Source of the DNA: Leptolyngbya sp. FACHB-261
Lineage (GTDB): Bacteria; Cyanobacteriota; Cyanobacteriia; FACHB-261
DNA length: 40,613 nt
Assembly: GCF_014696065.1 (NCBI RefSeq)
Contig: NZ_JACJPL010000017.1
Span: forward strand, 1 to 40,613
Direction of reading: 5' to 3'
Shown: one piece after another, positions 25,263-33,913 of the stretch
Position numbering within the stretch: the first letter of the stretch is position 1
Layout of the letters: every line of letters begins with the position of its first letter
The notes under the pieces: generated by a model
Told to the model about the DNA's origin: nothing
Database searches by the model: none
The model's input: the letters and a program-made list of their open reading frames with translations, nothing else
Position numbers and translations under genes: made by a program

Positions 25263-25668
25263 TGCAGATTGGTGCCTTGCTTCCTGCTAGACTGCCTCAT
25301 GCTTTAGCAGAGCCCCTGATTCAGCTGGTTTCAACAAGGTACCCGTAAACCTCTTGCTCAGCTTCTACCAGCTGAAGGAGGCGGTGCGAACCTATTTTGT
25401 GATGGTGACTACGGGAAACAGTCTTTAGATAGAAGTCAAGCAGGGATGCAACTGCTGATTTGGCATAATTTGAGAGTGATTATGAGCAAAGCCTACTGAA
25501 AAACACTGGGCGCAAAGACCTAATGAACTAGGATCCGCTTAAACGTTCCTAAGTTCTGAAAACCACTGAACTCGAAAATTTGGTTGAAAACAGTTACTTC
25601 AAGCGAGCTTACATTGAGGTAAGGTGCACCTAAGTTAAATTTGGAGAGAACTAAGCCCTCTAAACACC
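25263..25668. other. Intergenic region, nothing recognised
   Basis: These 406 bases lie upstream of the cytochrome gene on the minus strand and downstream of the small membrane protein. No ORF with coding character, hairpin with T-run or RNA gene was noticed. It should contain the cytochrome promoter. Confidence 0.5.
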
Positions 25669-25941
25669 TCACTTCTCGCCCTCAGCGAGAGCACCAACCT
25701 GAGGAGCTACCTGGGCCGGTGAAGAAGATGTATCAGAAGGAGCTGTCTGCTTCTGTGCTTGATTCACGCCCCAAGAGGAATAGGCCAACACTCCCATAAC
25801 CGCCAGCCTCACTAAGCCCATCATCGCACCTGCAATAAAAGCATTTCGGCCTAGCTTATTTTTATGAGGGCTTTTTTGTGACTGATCTTCTTGGTCTAGG
25901 GTCGCAGAGGTAACACCCTTATCGTTTAGTTGTAGGGTCAT
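25669..25941 (-). CDS. Small single-span membrane protein, 90 aa
   Basis: The ATG at 25939-25941 is chosen over an upstream TTG because AGGG lies 8 bases before it. The N-terminal 30 residues are polar ('LDQEDQSQKSPHKNKLGRN'). One membrane helix follows at about 33-56 ('AFIAGAMMGLVRLAVMGVLAYSSWG'), then a Pro/Ser/Ala-rich acidic tail. The basic residues before the helix suggest a cytoplasmic N-terminus and a tail in the periplasm or lumen. I do not recognise the family. A 27-residue membrane peptide is encoded just upstream on the same strand. Confidence 0.65.
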   Translation of the reverse strand: MTLQLNDKGVTSATLDQEDQSQKSPHKNKLGRNAFIAGAMMGLVRLAVMGVLAYSSWGVNQAQKQTAPSDTSSSPAQVAPQVGALAEGEK

Positions 25942-26004
25942 ATTAATCCCTAAAGGTTTGTGGCTTCGATAGGTGACGATCTCAGGTCGTGTCAAAAGCT
26001 AAGG

Positions 26005-26088
26005 CTAGAATCCAAGTTTTATGAGCAGCTGATCAGTGGCAAAAATTAAACCAATACCGATCAGGACGATCAGGAATAGGCCAAGCAT
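26005..26088 (-). CDS. Very small membrane peptide, 27 aa
   Basis: This frame encodes MLGLFLIVLIGIGLIFATDQ plus 'LLIKLGF' and stops at TAG 26005-26007. It is almost a single hydrophobic helix. AAGGGTG lies about 6 bases before the ATG, a good ribosome binding site. The frame is 63 bases upstream of the 90-residue membrane protein on the same strand. Peptides of this size are often subunits or regulators of membrane complexes; it does not match the photosystem or cytochrome b6f small subunits I know. Too short for homology by eye. Confidence 0.5.
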   Translation of the reverse strand: MLGLFLIVLIGIGLIFATDQLLIKLGF

Positions 26089-26386
26089 GGTTACACCCTT
26101 GCAAAAACTGGTGGCTTTTGAATAGAACCGTCTGAAATTTAAGGTGTCTCTAATTGCTCTTTAACTGAGGTGGATTAATTCAAACAGCTTCAGAACTAAT
26201 TATTTCAGTTGTAGGCTTTGATATTGAGAAGTATCTCTATCTGGGGTTTTGGTTTTAGGCTAGCCTCGTACCTCGAGGGAAGTAAGCTGTACTCTGTGTG
26301 CTTTGCACAATATTGAGATTACGAAGTTCTGTTATGGTTGTCTCGGCATAACGGGATTCAATCTCTGCTCAACTAGGTATTAAAAC

Positions 26387-27154
26387 CTAGGTTTTCAGCC
26401 TATGCTGAAGCGGTTGCTGCTGAAGAACTTGCTCGATGAATTGCTGCATCCGTTGGTAATGAGAACCCTGCCAGTAGATTTGGTCGCAACGGGGGCAGAG
26501 GCGAAAGTCCTCATAGTCCTGTCTAGTTTGAGGTGGTAACCGCTCCAGGATGCTGTCCTTAGCAACCAGTTCTAATTCGCTGTTGCAACTCAGACATCGC
26601 CGGAACGGCATAATCGCTCCAAACAGATTAAAGCGTCGTAGAACTTCAACTAACTGCTCTTGAGGATCAGTAGAGCGAACGCAATAACCGTGATTGACTA
26701 TACTGCGTTTTAGCAAGCCCCGGTCCCGGCTCAGTAGAATCCGCTCCTCATTACAGGAGAGGCGAGCTAAGTCCTCGTCTTGGCCATCGTTCCAGTACAA
26801 CACATCAAATCCCAGCATCCGCAGGTAGGTTGCTAGGCGACCAAGATTGATATCTAGGACAAAGCGAGCTTGAGGCAGAGGTTGGGGTTGCACTCGGCTA
26901 ACTGGTTCAATATCAATAGTCGTAAAGGCCGGGTAGATACTAAGCCAGTCTCCGTCTTGTACTGAATAGTAGAAGTCGGTTGATTCACCATTGACCAGAA
27001 TGAGGTTGACCTCTGGATGAGGGACACCTAGCGACTCAATTAAATCTTTGACTGACTCATGGCCTCTGAAGCAATGACTGAACCTCGCCTGTCTTCGCTC
27101 AGGAGCCAGAAAGTCATTGAGTTCAGCATAAAAGCGAAAGTGGGCTTTCCTCAT
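26387..27154 (-). CDS. Mut7-C RNase-domain protein with N-terminal ubiquitin-like domain
   Basis: ATG 27154 is taken rather than the TTG two codons earlier; the protein is 255 residues. Residues about 1-80 form a ubiquitin-like (beta-grasp, Mut7-C ubiquitin) domain ('GVPHPEVNLILVNGESTDF', 'DGDWLSIYPAF'). From about 97 the Mut7-C domain (PIN-like nuclease fold) has acidic residues at D101 ('FVLDINLGRLATYLRMLGFD') and D144 ('LSRDRGLLKR'). A zinc ribbon follows with CLSC (187-190) and CPRC (220-223). The family is thought to be an RNase, but its substrate is unknown. It is divergent from the exchanger gene. Confidence 0.88.
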   Translation of the reverse strand: MRKAHFRFYAELNDFLAPERRQARFSHCFRGHESVKDLIESLGVPHPEVNLILVNGESTDFYYSVQDGDWLSIYPAFTTIDIEPVSRVQPQPLPQARFVLDINLGRLATYLRMLGFDVLYWNDGQDEDLARLSCNEERILLSRDRGLLKRSIVNHGYCVRSTDPQEQLVEVLRRFNLFGAIMPFRRCLSCNSELELVAKDSILERLPPQTRQDYEDFRLCPRCDQIYWQGSHYQRMQQFIEQVLQQQPLQHRLKT

Positions 27155-27386
27155 AAACAAATGACCACCTGCAAAATCGAATGTGAACTTAACGAGAATT
27201 TCAGAAGCAAACTTTCAAGAAAATATGAGCAAGAAAAAACGGTGTTTAACTTCAAAAATATCCCAATCGAGCCGAACTACGAATCTCAATAAAATTCATG
27301 TCGAATTGTTGACGCGGCTCAAGATTTGTGTTCTCCGATTTCACACTCCTATAATGTCTTGATCAGTCAATATCTTCTGAACAAAC

Positions 27387-28475
27387 GTGAACATCACCGT
27401 GATTGTCTTGCTAGTGCTTGGTCTTGTGCTTCTTGTCGTAGGAGCAGAAGCTCTCGTGCGAGGTGCCTCGCGTCTGGCAGCCATCATCGGGATCTCGCCG
27501 CTGATTATTGGCCTCACCATCGTTGCCTACGGCACCAGCGCCCCTGAGATGGCAGTGAGTGTGCAATCCAGTCTGGCAGGTCAGGCCGACATCTCCCTGG
27601 GCAATGTAGTAGGCAGTAATATCTTCAACGTTTTGTTTATTCTTGGCGTTTCCGCTCTCATTACCCCTTTAGCCGTCTCTCGACAACTGATTCGCCTGGA
27701 TGTACCGATCATGATTGGCACATCTATCCTGCTATTGCTTTTGGGATTTGATGGCAAAATCAGCAGGCTCGATGGCGTGTTGCTCTTCATAGGGGGAGTC
27801 AGTTACACCGCTTTTCTGATTTATCAAAGTCGCAAAGAAAAAAGCAATATGACTGAGGATGAGTTTGCTCAGGAGTATGGCAACTCAGGTCGTATGTCTG
27901 CGCAACAGTGGCTGCTCAACGGTGCCTTAATCGTTGTTGGTCTGGCTTTGCTAGTCCTGGGCTCTCGTTGGCTAGTGGACGGAGCCGTTACCATCGCTCA
28001 AGCAGCCGGTATCAGTGAACTAGTCATTGGTCTCACCATTATTGCTGCGGGCACTTCATTACCGGAAGTTGCTACCTCGGTAATTGCCAGTATGCGGGGT
28101 GAACGAGATATTGCAGTAGGCAATGTGGTAGGCAGCAACATTTTCAATATTCTGGTGGTGCTGGGCCTCTCTAGTATGATTGCTCCTGATGGCATCCAAG
28201 TCTCAGCGGCTGCCTTACGATTTGACATTCCCGTGATGATTGCTGTGGCGATTGCCTGTTTGCCCATCTTCTTCACTGGCTGCATCATCACTCGTCGCGA
28301 GGGTGCCCTCTTTCTCGGCTACTACGTTGCCTACACCGTGTATCTGATTCTAGACTCGACTCAACACGAAACCCTGCCTATTTTCAGTGGTGCCCTGATG
28401 CTTTTTGTCATTCCTATCACCACTATCACTCTAGCTTTGCTCACTTTACGTTCGCTGCGGGCAAGGCGTAGTTAA
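27387..28475 (+). CDS. Sodium/calcium exchanger (CaCA family, YrbG-like)
   Basis: This 362-residue inner-membrane antiporter moves Ca2+ (or K+) against Na+ or H+. Two alpha repeats are clear: GTSAPE (49-54) with GNVVGSNIFN (72-81), and GTSLPE (222-227) with GNVVGSNIFN (245-254). Both carry the ion-binding Glu and Asn. About ten membrane helices flank a short cytoplasmic loop (148-172) with acidic residues, far shorter than in eukaryotic NCX proteins. The start is GTG with a weak ribosome binding site. The gene stands alone, divergent from the Mut7-C gene. Confidence 0.93.
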   Translation: MNITVIVLLVLGLVLLVVGAEALVRGASRLAAIIGISPLIIGLTIVAYGTSAPEMAVSVQSSLAGQADISLGNVVGSNIFNVLFILGVSALITPLAVSRQLIRLDVPIMIGTSILLLLLGFDGKISRLDGVLLFIGGVSYTAFLIYQSRKEKSNMTEDEFAQEYGNSGRMSAQQWLLNGALIVVGLALLVLGSRWLVDGAVTIAQAAGISELVIGLTIIAAGTSLPEVATSVIASMRGERDIAVGNVVGSNIFNILVVLGLSSMIAPDGIQVSAAALRFDIPVMIAVAIACLPIFFTGCIITRREGALFLGYYVAYTVYLILDSTQHETLPIFSGALMLFVIPITTITLALLTLRSLRARRS

Positions 28476-28625
28476 TGACAACTAACCACATCAGTAACTA
28501 GAAAAAACAGGAGATGATTGTGAGGGAGGAATCAATTTTCGCCTGAGAGAATGAGCCTATCGCTGATTCTTGGGTACCTATCAAGGTCGGCTACTCTCTC
28601 CAATAAAAGGCCGAAAAGATGGAGC

Positions 28626-29048
28626 TTAAGCTTGCAAGCAGCTTATCAACTGGCCCGCCATCGCCACTAGAGCATCCAGCTCCACAGGCTTAACAATATA
28701 GAAGTCGAAGCCTGCTGCTTGGGCATCCTCGGCATCTTGAACACCCAAAGGGTCTACAGCACGAATCTGTGCGGTTACCGCTACTGCGGGGATTTGCAAC
28801 CCGCGTGAGCGTACCTCACGTATGAAGCTATAACCATCCATCTCGGGCATAACGATGTCACAGAGCAGGGCGTTGGGGCTGAAGGTATGTATAGCTTTAA
28901 GGGCCTCTTCCGCCGAATGCTGGACTTGGACAGTGGCACCGAACAACTCAAGAATGGAACGATACAACATACAGGAGTCTTGGTCATCGTCGACGACTAG
29001 CACCCGCAAACCGCTCAAATTCATGACTTCTTGCTCAACGAGCGACAT
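28626..29048 (-). CDS. Stand-alone response regulator (receiver domain only)
   Basis: This is a single CheY-like receiver domain without output domain. Relative to a possible TTG start at 29075, the acidic pocket is DDD at 29-31, the phospho-acceptor is D73 in LLCDIVMPEMDG, and T101 and K129 (VKP) complete the site. ATG 29048 is preferred (140 aa); ATG 29024 with AAGAAG upstream is also good and would begin MNLSGLRVLVVDDD. The loop after T101 is slightly long (RAVDPLGVQDAEDAQ). No histidine kinase lies nearby, so its partner is unknown. The upstream region to the TetR gene carries a tandem repeat array. Confidence 0.88.
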   Translation of the reverse strand: MSLVEQEVMNLSGLRVLVVDDDQDSCMLYRSILELFGATVQVQHSAEEALKAIHTFSPNALLCDIVMPEMDGYSFIREVRSRGLQIPAVAVTAQIRAVDPLGVQDAEDAQAAGFDFYIVKPVELDALVAMAGQLISCLQA

Positions 29049-29073
29049 CTCTTTGGCATGAGCTGGAAAACTC

Positions 29074-29193
29074 AAGTTTCAAGGCTCCAAGTTTCAGTGT
29101 CCCAGGTTTCAGTGTCACAGGTTTTAATGCCCTGGAGCTTAAGGCTCTAGATTTTAATGCCCTGAGTTTTAATGCCCTGAGTTTTAAGGTAAG
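29074..29193. repeat. Eight 15-bp tandem repeats between response regulator and TetR genes
   Basis: Eight consecutive 15-base units fit this interval without gaps, for example aagtttcagtgtccc, aggtttcagtgtcac, aggttttaatgccct, agattttaatgccct and gagttttaatgccct. The core is 'gttt(t/c)a..g.cct'. The units diverge but keep the 15-base period, close to 1.5 helical turns. They lie directly upstream of the response-regulator start and downstream of the TetR promoter region. The spurious minus-strand frame with repeated 'ALK' residues results from this period. Confidence 0.85.
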
Positions 29194-29275
29194 TATCAAG
29201 GCTACCCCGGTTGCCCTCGCCTGAGCTGCCCTTAGAATATGACTATTCGTCACGTTTGTCGATAGCATCATAAGC

Positions 29276-29917
29276 ATGAACCGCTTGCTCTCTTCGTCAG
29301 CCGCCTTGCGTTGTCCACCCCGGCAGGCTCGCAGCCAGCAACGGCTCCAACAGATTCTAGATGCTGCTTTGGCGGTTCTCAGTGAGGTTGGCTACGAGGG
29401 TATGACGACTGAGGCAATTGCTCTCCGGGCTGGCACCTCTAAGGGGTCGGTGTACCGCTTCTTTCCAGACCGCGCTGCTGTTTTCGCGGCCCTCACCGAA
29501 CGCTGGGCCGCCCACATGCGTCAACTATTTGCTACAGCTGTTGGGCCAGATGCGGCGCAGATGCCGCTAGCAGAGTTTGTTACTCGCACGATTGATGTTT
29601 TGGATCGTTTCTACACTTCACAGCCTGAATATCAGGCTATACCCATTCAAGTTCGCCTCTCCCCAGAATTGCAGGGCATATACAGTGAGCTGAACCGAGA
29701 GTTGGCCCAACAGCTAGCGGCTTTCTTTGCGCTGCGTCAGGCCGATTTACCTTTGACTAAACGAACATTAATGGCGCAAGTGAGTGTAGAAATGGTCAGT
29801 GCTGTGCAATTACTCTCCTTCACGCAAGAGCCAGTCATTCAGCAGGAGATGGTCAATGAAATTAAAAGTGCAATATTTAACTACTTAAAACCCCATTTTG
29901 AACCTGAATTAACTTGA
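29276..29917 (+). CDS. TetR/AcrR-family transcriptional regulator, 213 aa
   Basis: The N-terminal DNA-binding domain (about residues 22-68) contains the classic TetR helix-turn-helix 'GMTTEAIALRAGTSKGSVYRFFPDRAAVF'. The C-terminal 140 residues are the helical ligand-binding/dimer domain, whose effector cannot be read. A 15-residue basic N-terminal extension precedes the domain. It is divergent from the response-regulator gene and separated from it by the 15-bp repeats, which may include its binding sites. It commonly would repress itself and a neighbour, but no efflux or enzyme gene adjoins it. Confidence 0.92.
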   Translation: MNRLLSSSAALRCPPRQARSQQRLQQILDAALAVLSEVGYEGMTTEAIALRAGTSKGSVYRFFPDRAAVFAALTERWAAHMRQLFATAVGPDAAQMPLAEFVTRTIDVLDRFYTSQPEYQAIPIQVRLSPELQGIYSELNRELAQQLAAFFALRQADLPLTKRTLMAQVSVEMVSAVQLLSFTQEPVIQQEMVNEIKSAIFNYLKPHFEPELT

Positions 29918-29961
29918 AAAGGTTTTAAGTTAACGTCTAGAACTAACGTCTTGAATTAATA

Positions 29962-30290
29962 TTATGGAGTTTTGCCTTGCTGCTGTAAGGCGCTGTTGAA
30001 CTGCTCACCGACGTAGGTCAAAGAATCTTTCAAATGTTTGTGGAAGTAGTTCCAACCGAAGTCGGGGCCAGAAAGGCCATGTCCTCCTGGGAAGGCATAG
30101 AAAACATTGGCAACGTTCAGTTGACCCAGCGCTTGGTGAAAGGCTTAAGTAGAAGCGAGCAAGTCAGTATCGCTCTTGCCTGCATCCAGGTAGACGTGAA
30201 TGCGCTTGAGCTCTGATGCAGGCAACTGTTGGACAAAGTCTTCAGGGCTATTCTGCGGACCAAACGGCTGCTGATCAGTGAAGGCTACGG
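29962..30290 (-). pseudogene. C-terminal fragment of an esterase (alpha/beta hydrolase), one nonsense codon
   Basis: The minus strand reads 'DQQPFGPQNSPEDFVQQLP', 'RIHVYLDAGKSDTDLLAST', TAA (30145-30147), and in the same frame 'AFHQALGQLNVANIVFYAFP', 'GGHGLSGPDFGWNYFHKHL', ending at TAA 29962-29964. The Asp in YLDAG and the His in GGHG match the catalytic acid and base of the putative-esterase (PF00756-type) family. The nucleophile half is missing, cut near 30290 where another gene fragment begins. One stop plus truncation make it non-functional. Confidence 0.8.
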
Positions 30291-30435
30291 GCCTAATCTG
30301 CCGGTCACAGGCTATTTCGGTGATGAAACGGCAGCTGCTGTTGAAAATTTTCAGCAAGCTGCGGGTTTAGCCCAAGACGGTGTTGTCGGTCCTGATACCT
30401 GGCAAGCGCTGATTGTGCCTACAGTAGCCAACTAG
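30268..30435 (+). pseudogene. Peptidoglycan-binding domain fragment (PG_binding_1)
   Basis: The frame reads 'RLLISEGYGPNLPVTGYFGD', 'ETAAAVENFQQAAGLAQDG' and 'VVGPDTWQAL', a complete or nearly complete PG_binding_1 repeat, the cell-wall-binding module of hydrolases. Upstream, the frame runs into the antisense esterase fragment, so no signal peptide or partner domain is present. It ends normally at TAG. It is the tail of a larger protein whose front was lost, unless the short frame from 30229 is itself translated. Confidence 0.7.
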
Positions 30436-30526
30436 GACCCCAATTAGATCTGTAATAGTGAGGGAACTTCAATCCATGCATTGAGGTTTCCTCATTGTCT
30501 AGATCGAAGAAAACTTTGCTCAATTC

Positions 30527-31363
30527 TCATGCCAAGATAGCTTTAGCTCGAATCCTAACGGCCAGCCAGCCAATGAACAATAGAGCTAACAGATTTGATG
30601 GCTCGGGCACAGTTTTGACACTTGCCTGATTGGAGTTCACTTCTACAATCGTTAGCCGAGTCGCGCTAGCAAAACTACGTTGCAGAGAGCCTTTTACCGA
30701 TGCCCCAGCAGATTCTTGCTTACTGCCAAAAGACTGTTGGAAGGACGGCGAGCCTAAGTCAAAAGTAATGTTTTGGCTTTTCTCAAAATTCAGAAAATCC
30801 CCAGCCCCAAAGGTTACCAGTTGACCAGAGATCACAAGAAAGTCTAATAGAGTTGGCTGAGCACTATTCGTACTATCAAATACCAAGAGAGAGAGACTAC
30901 CCGTAGCCCTAGCATGCTCAGATTGTGGGTTGTCTGTTGAGGTTGCCAGTGCCAGGGAACCCGCGAAGTTGAAAGAGAAAGATTGGCCTGCTTCTGTTAA
31001 GAAATCTCCCACAACTTGCGCTCGGCTCTGCGCTAGCCCTAAGTAGTTACTGCCGTCGCCGGTGACTTGGCTTAGGGATGTATTAGACGCCAGAGCTGGG
31101 AGATTGCTAAACAACGCGTCTGCTTGGGCTGAAGCATCGACAGTACCTGATGGTGCAATTGCTAGCGAGTTTACATCTGTGAAGGTTCTGACTGCGTTGG
31201 AGTTCTGATTAAAGTTATCAAGCTTAAATATCCCTTGGGAAGAAGCCAGGGTAGCAGCTTGGCTGGGTGAAGTAATGAAGAGGCCAAGCACAGAAGCTGT
31301 CAGCAGACTTAGGCGTCTGGCCGCCCTTTGACTGGGTATTGCAGAACCACAGGTAGTGTTCAT
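30527..31363 (-). CDS. PEP-CTERM secreted protein, 278 aa
   Basis: A signal peptide (about 1-36, cleaved after SQA) starts an exported protein with no cysteine in the mature part. At the C-terminus VPEPSNLLALLFIGWLAVRI (252-271) followed by Arg/Lys is a textbook PEP-CTERM sorting signal, processed by an exosortase, which is not in the window. The mature region is beta-rich and Ser/Asn-rich ('FSFNFAGSLALAT', 'GSLSLLVFDS'). It lies downstream of the sigma-DUF1822 pair on the same strand (82 bases gap) and may be part of that transcript. A surface or extracellular-matrix role is typical of the class. Confidence 0.88.
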   Translation of the reverse strand: MNTTCGSAIPSQRAARRLSLLTASVLGLFITSPSQAATLASSQGIFKLDNFNQNSNAVRTFTDVNSLAIAPSGTVDASAQADALFSNLPALASNTSLSQVTGDGSNYLGLAQSRAQVVGDFLTEAGQSFSFNFAGSLALATSTDNPQSEHARATGSLSLLVFDSTNSAQPTLLDFLVISGQLVTFGAGDFLNFEKSQNITFDLGSPSFQQSFGSKQESAGASVKGSLQRSFASATRLTIVEVNSNQASVKTVPEPSNLLALLFIGWLAVRIRAKAILA

Positions 31364-31445
31364 GTTTGAAGGTAATCTGCGACTGGTTTCGAAGTAATTC
31401 TTTGACTGAGAAGCACCAACTGAGAACTGAGAATCAACTGATAAT

Positions 31446-32660
31446 TTAGAACCGCAAAATTTCCCGCTCGTAATTTTCAGGTGTGGGCTCTACTTCCCAA
31501 ACCAGTGACTCGCCGGGTTCGAGGGCGACCTCAACGTAGAGTTGTTCTACAGCCTTAGTTGCAGTGGTTTCGTTATTCTCGAAGCCTTGCAAATCTTCGG
31601 TGAGCAACCTCAATTTGAAGCCGCTAGGAATGCGACCACCTAATGATGAGGCTCGCAGTTCGAAGCGCCAAGCTTGTACTGAATCGCCTTGCAGAACGCT
31701 GAGCTCGTAGGGTTCACCTGCAATCACCAAAGAGCGAGATAGAACGGTGAGGGGAGTGGCCTGTGCGGCTCCCCGCGATCCTAGGGGGTTGGCTTGCAGT
31801 TCCGCTCGTCCCCACCCAGACAATTCAGCCAGTTCTGAGACGCCAGCCTGTAGCCACTGCAGAATTGACCATTGCTCCTGTAGTCCTTGGCGACGTTCGT
31901 GTAGGCGCTGTCTCCAACCACCGTGAGCGATCAAAGCACCCCAAAGGGTAAAGGGCACAGCTAAACGGGGCAGGGCAAGCGATGGGTTCCCCAATCGCTG
32001 TAATAAATTTTCAGCCTGCGCCAAGGGCAGAACAGGTAGCGGTGCAATCGCCGCTCTCGTAACTTCCTCTGGGCAGCGCTGGCGGGCTATCAACAGCACA
32101 TTCAAGTCCGCGATTAGGGCATCTGCATCCAGGCTGTAGGTGCGATCAGCCGCGTCATAGTTTCCTAAAGTTTTCAATTGGTGATGGGTCGTGTATCCCC
32201 GCACTTGCATCCAGCCATCATCAGGGCTGACTGAACAGAAGAGGTAGTAGTCCGCTGCCCACTCGGGAATATCCACCCACTCCTGGGGCACACGCAGCTC
32301 GCTCATATCAATGCTTTCGCTGGGAATCAGCACCAGTCGCTCACCAGAGGGATGGGCAGAGGGAGCCTGAACGAATGGCAGCACCCTGCTTGCACTGAGT
32401 GTAATTGCTGTGCCAGTTGTGAATTGCCAGATGCTCGCTAGGGCTCTTGAACCTGGCCAGACCGTCGCTTCAGGGACCTGCTCCTGTAGCCAGGGCAGGA
32501 AAGCGTTTAAGCAAAGGCTGTTGATATAAGCGTTCCATCGATCCGAGGCGGCAGAGAGGCGCTGACTCTGCTGCCAAGCCTGCTCTTGCAGATCATCGGG
32601 GAGTTCCAATCCCAATTGGCTGGGATCGGCAAGTTCTAGTAAGGCTGGGTCAGAAGTCAT
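31446..32660 (-). CDS. DUF1822 family protein, 404 aa
   Basis: ATG at 32658-32660 is chosen because it overlaps the stop of the upstream sigma gene by four bases (ATGA), which implies translational coupling; a frame extension to 32717 is not needed. The protein fits cyanobacterial DUF1822: an N-terminal helical part ('AWQQSQRLSAASDRWNAYIN' then 'WL'), a middle with 'IDMSELRVPQEWVDIPEWAADYY', and a C-terminal beta region ('GIPSGFKLRLLTEDLQGFE' like). No catalytic motif or membrane segment is evident. DUF1822 genes often follow a sigma-like gene in cyanobacteria; a regulatory partner such as an anti-sigma factor is possible but unproven. Confidence 0.8.
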   Translation of the reverse strand: MTSDPALLELADPSQLGLELPDDLQEQAWQQSQRLSAASDRWNAYINSLCLNAFLPWLQEQVPEATVWPGSRALASIWQFTTGTAITLSASRVLPFVQAPSAHPSGERLVLIPSESIDMSELRVPQEWVDIPEWAADYYLFCSVSPDDGWMQVRGYTTHHQLKTLGNYDAADRTYSLDADALIADLNVLLIARQRCPEEVTRAAIAPLPVLPLAQAENLLQRLGNPSLALPRLAVPFTLWGALIAHGGWRQRLHERRQGLQEQWSILQWLQAGVSELAELSGWGRAELQANPLGSRGAAQATPLTVLSRSLVIAGEPYELSVLQGDSVQAWRFELRASSLGGRIPSGFKLRLLTEDLQGFENNETTATKAVEQLYVEVALEPGESLVWEVEPTPENYEREILRF

Positions 32661-33913
32661 GTCAAATCCTCTCTTGGCGTTTGAAGGGCAGGTTGGCGGT
32701 AGTAAACCTTCAACCATTCCTCCAGGGCTACACCGACATCTTTAATGAGGTCGGAAGTTAGAGGAGTATGCAGGGCACCCTGGCTCCACTGAACGAGCGT
32801 ATCGAGTAGGAACTGCCGGTGCTTGGTGAGCTGGCGAGAAATTGTGTACTGTTTGACGTCTAGCTGAGCGGCGATCTGTTGCTGGGTAAATTCCTGGCTG
32901 TAGTAGAGCTGAAGTAGTCTTTGCGCCTGGGGTTCAAGGCGACCCATCGCTTCAATCAAAACGCCAGTCATGTCAGCTCGCTGAGCTTGACGATGTTGCT
33001 CCTCTTCCTCAGCAATTTGAGCATCCAGACCTGAGATGACTGCTGGGTCGTTAGGTAAATTGTCGAGAAGTTCGCCTGAATTTAAGGAGTTAGGGGCATT
33101 GAGAGCGCTCACCTCAGGCGACATATACTGCCGTGCAGCTCTGGCACAGGCTTTGAGCCATTGTTCAAGCGTTTGGGCGGTCGGCAGAGGTTCGGACGAC
33201 GGTAGCTGCTCGTGACGTTGTTCCCGGTAGAGCGCGGCGATGGCCTCCCACACCGAGTCATCGGGCCGTGTCAGTTTGCGAGTGGCATTTGTGCGAGTTG
33301 GCGCGTAAACCGCATTGAAACAGCTCCAGGCCAGAAGATGGTAGGCAACTAGGGATGGTGCCAAGCCAGCATTTTGCAGAGACTCTACAAGCTTTTTCTT
33401 ACTCAGCTTGCGTAGCAAAGCCCAATCAGTGCAGATATCAACTTCTTGGCGCTGGCGCAGGAGCTCTCGGATAGCACTGCCGAAGACAGCACTAGCGTAA
33501 TTTTTCAGGGTCGCCCCCTGGCTGAGGTTAACTCCCTCTAAAACCTTGTCTATCTTACCAATGGCGATTTGAAAGCAGTCCGATAAAGCATATTGGTTAC
33601 TCGATAGGTTGGTAGCAATTTTGCGGGCAGCCCAATAACAGGTTTCTTGCAAATATGCAGATAGATGCGCTTTAGCCAGATCAGCCGCTTGAGCGCGAGG
33701 TTGCTCACTCAAGGCATCAGATATTTCAGCTTGCCAAGTCTTATGCCAGTAAAGGGCCCAAAAGTCCTCAGACTTTCTCGTTAGCTCAAGCTGCTCCAAA
33801 CAGTTCTTCATGCTACGACGCAGTTTGGCATCACTGACCCAAGTGCTGAAGCTGTCAGCATCAAACTGCACAAAGGTCGAAAAAATCTCAAGGATGCTTT
33901 GACGAGAGCGCAT
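32657..33913 (-). CDS. Sigma-70-like RNA polymerase sigma factor, 418 aa
   Basis: Residues about 95-160 look like a diverged sigma region 2 ('YALSDCFQIAIGKIDKVLEG', 'ATLKNYASAVFGSAIRELLR'). Residues 315-375 are a good region 4 helix-turn-helix ('GRLEPQAQRLLQLYYSQEFT', 'QQQIAAQLDVKQYTISRQL'). Between them a long linker (160-300) lacks an obvious region 3. The shape resembles group 3 or ECF-related sigma factors of cyanobacteria, but region 2 is weak, so it could also be a sigma-derived regulator. It overlaps the DUF1822 gene by 4 bp. Dense inverted repeats immediately upstream could be the control site. Confidence 0.75.
   Translation of the reverse strand: MRSRQSILEIFSTFVQFDADSFSTWVSDAKLRRSMKNCLEQLELTRKSEDFWALYWHKTWQAEISDALSEQPRAQAADLAKAHLSAYLQETCYWAARKIATNLSSNQYALSDCFQIAIGKIDKVLEGVNLSQGATLKNYASAVFGSAIRELLRQRQEVDICTDWALLRKLSKKKLVESLQNAGLAPSLVAYHLLAWSCFNAVYAPTRTNATRKLTRPDDSVWEAIAALYREQRHEQLPSSEPLPTAQTLEQWLKACARAARQYMSPEVSALNAPNSLNSGELLDNLPNDPAVISGLDAQIAEEEEQHRQAQRADMTGVLIEAMGRLEPQAQRLLQLYYSQEFTQQQIAAQLDVKQYTISRQLTKHRQFLLDTLVQWSQGALHTPLTSDLIKDVGVALEEWLKVYYRQPALQTPREDLT

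Noticed and set aside
26330-26356. Short hairpin gttatg/cataac in the gap after the Mut7-C gene
   Set aside because: Stem is short with a 10-base loop and no T-run, so it is not a convincing terminator.
29035-29277. Minus-strand frame with repeated 'ALK' residues
   Set aside because: The repeats follow from the 15-bp tandem array (a multiple of three), and the frame overlaps the real response-regulator gene.
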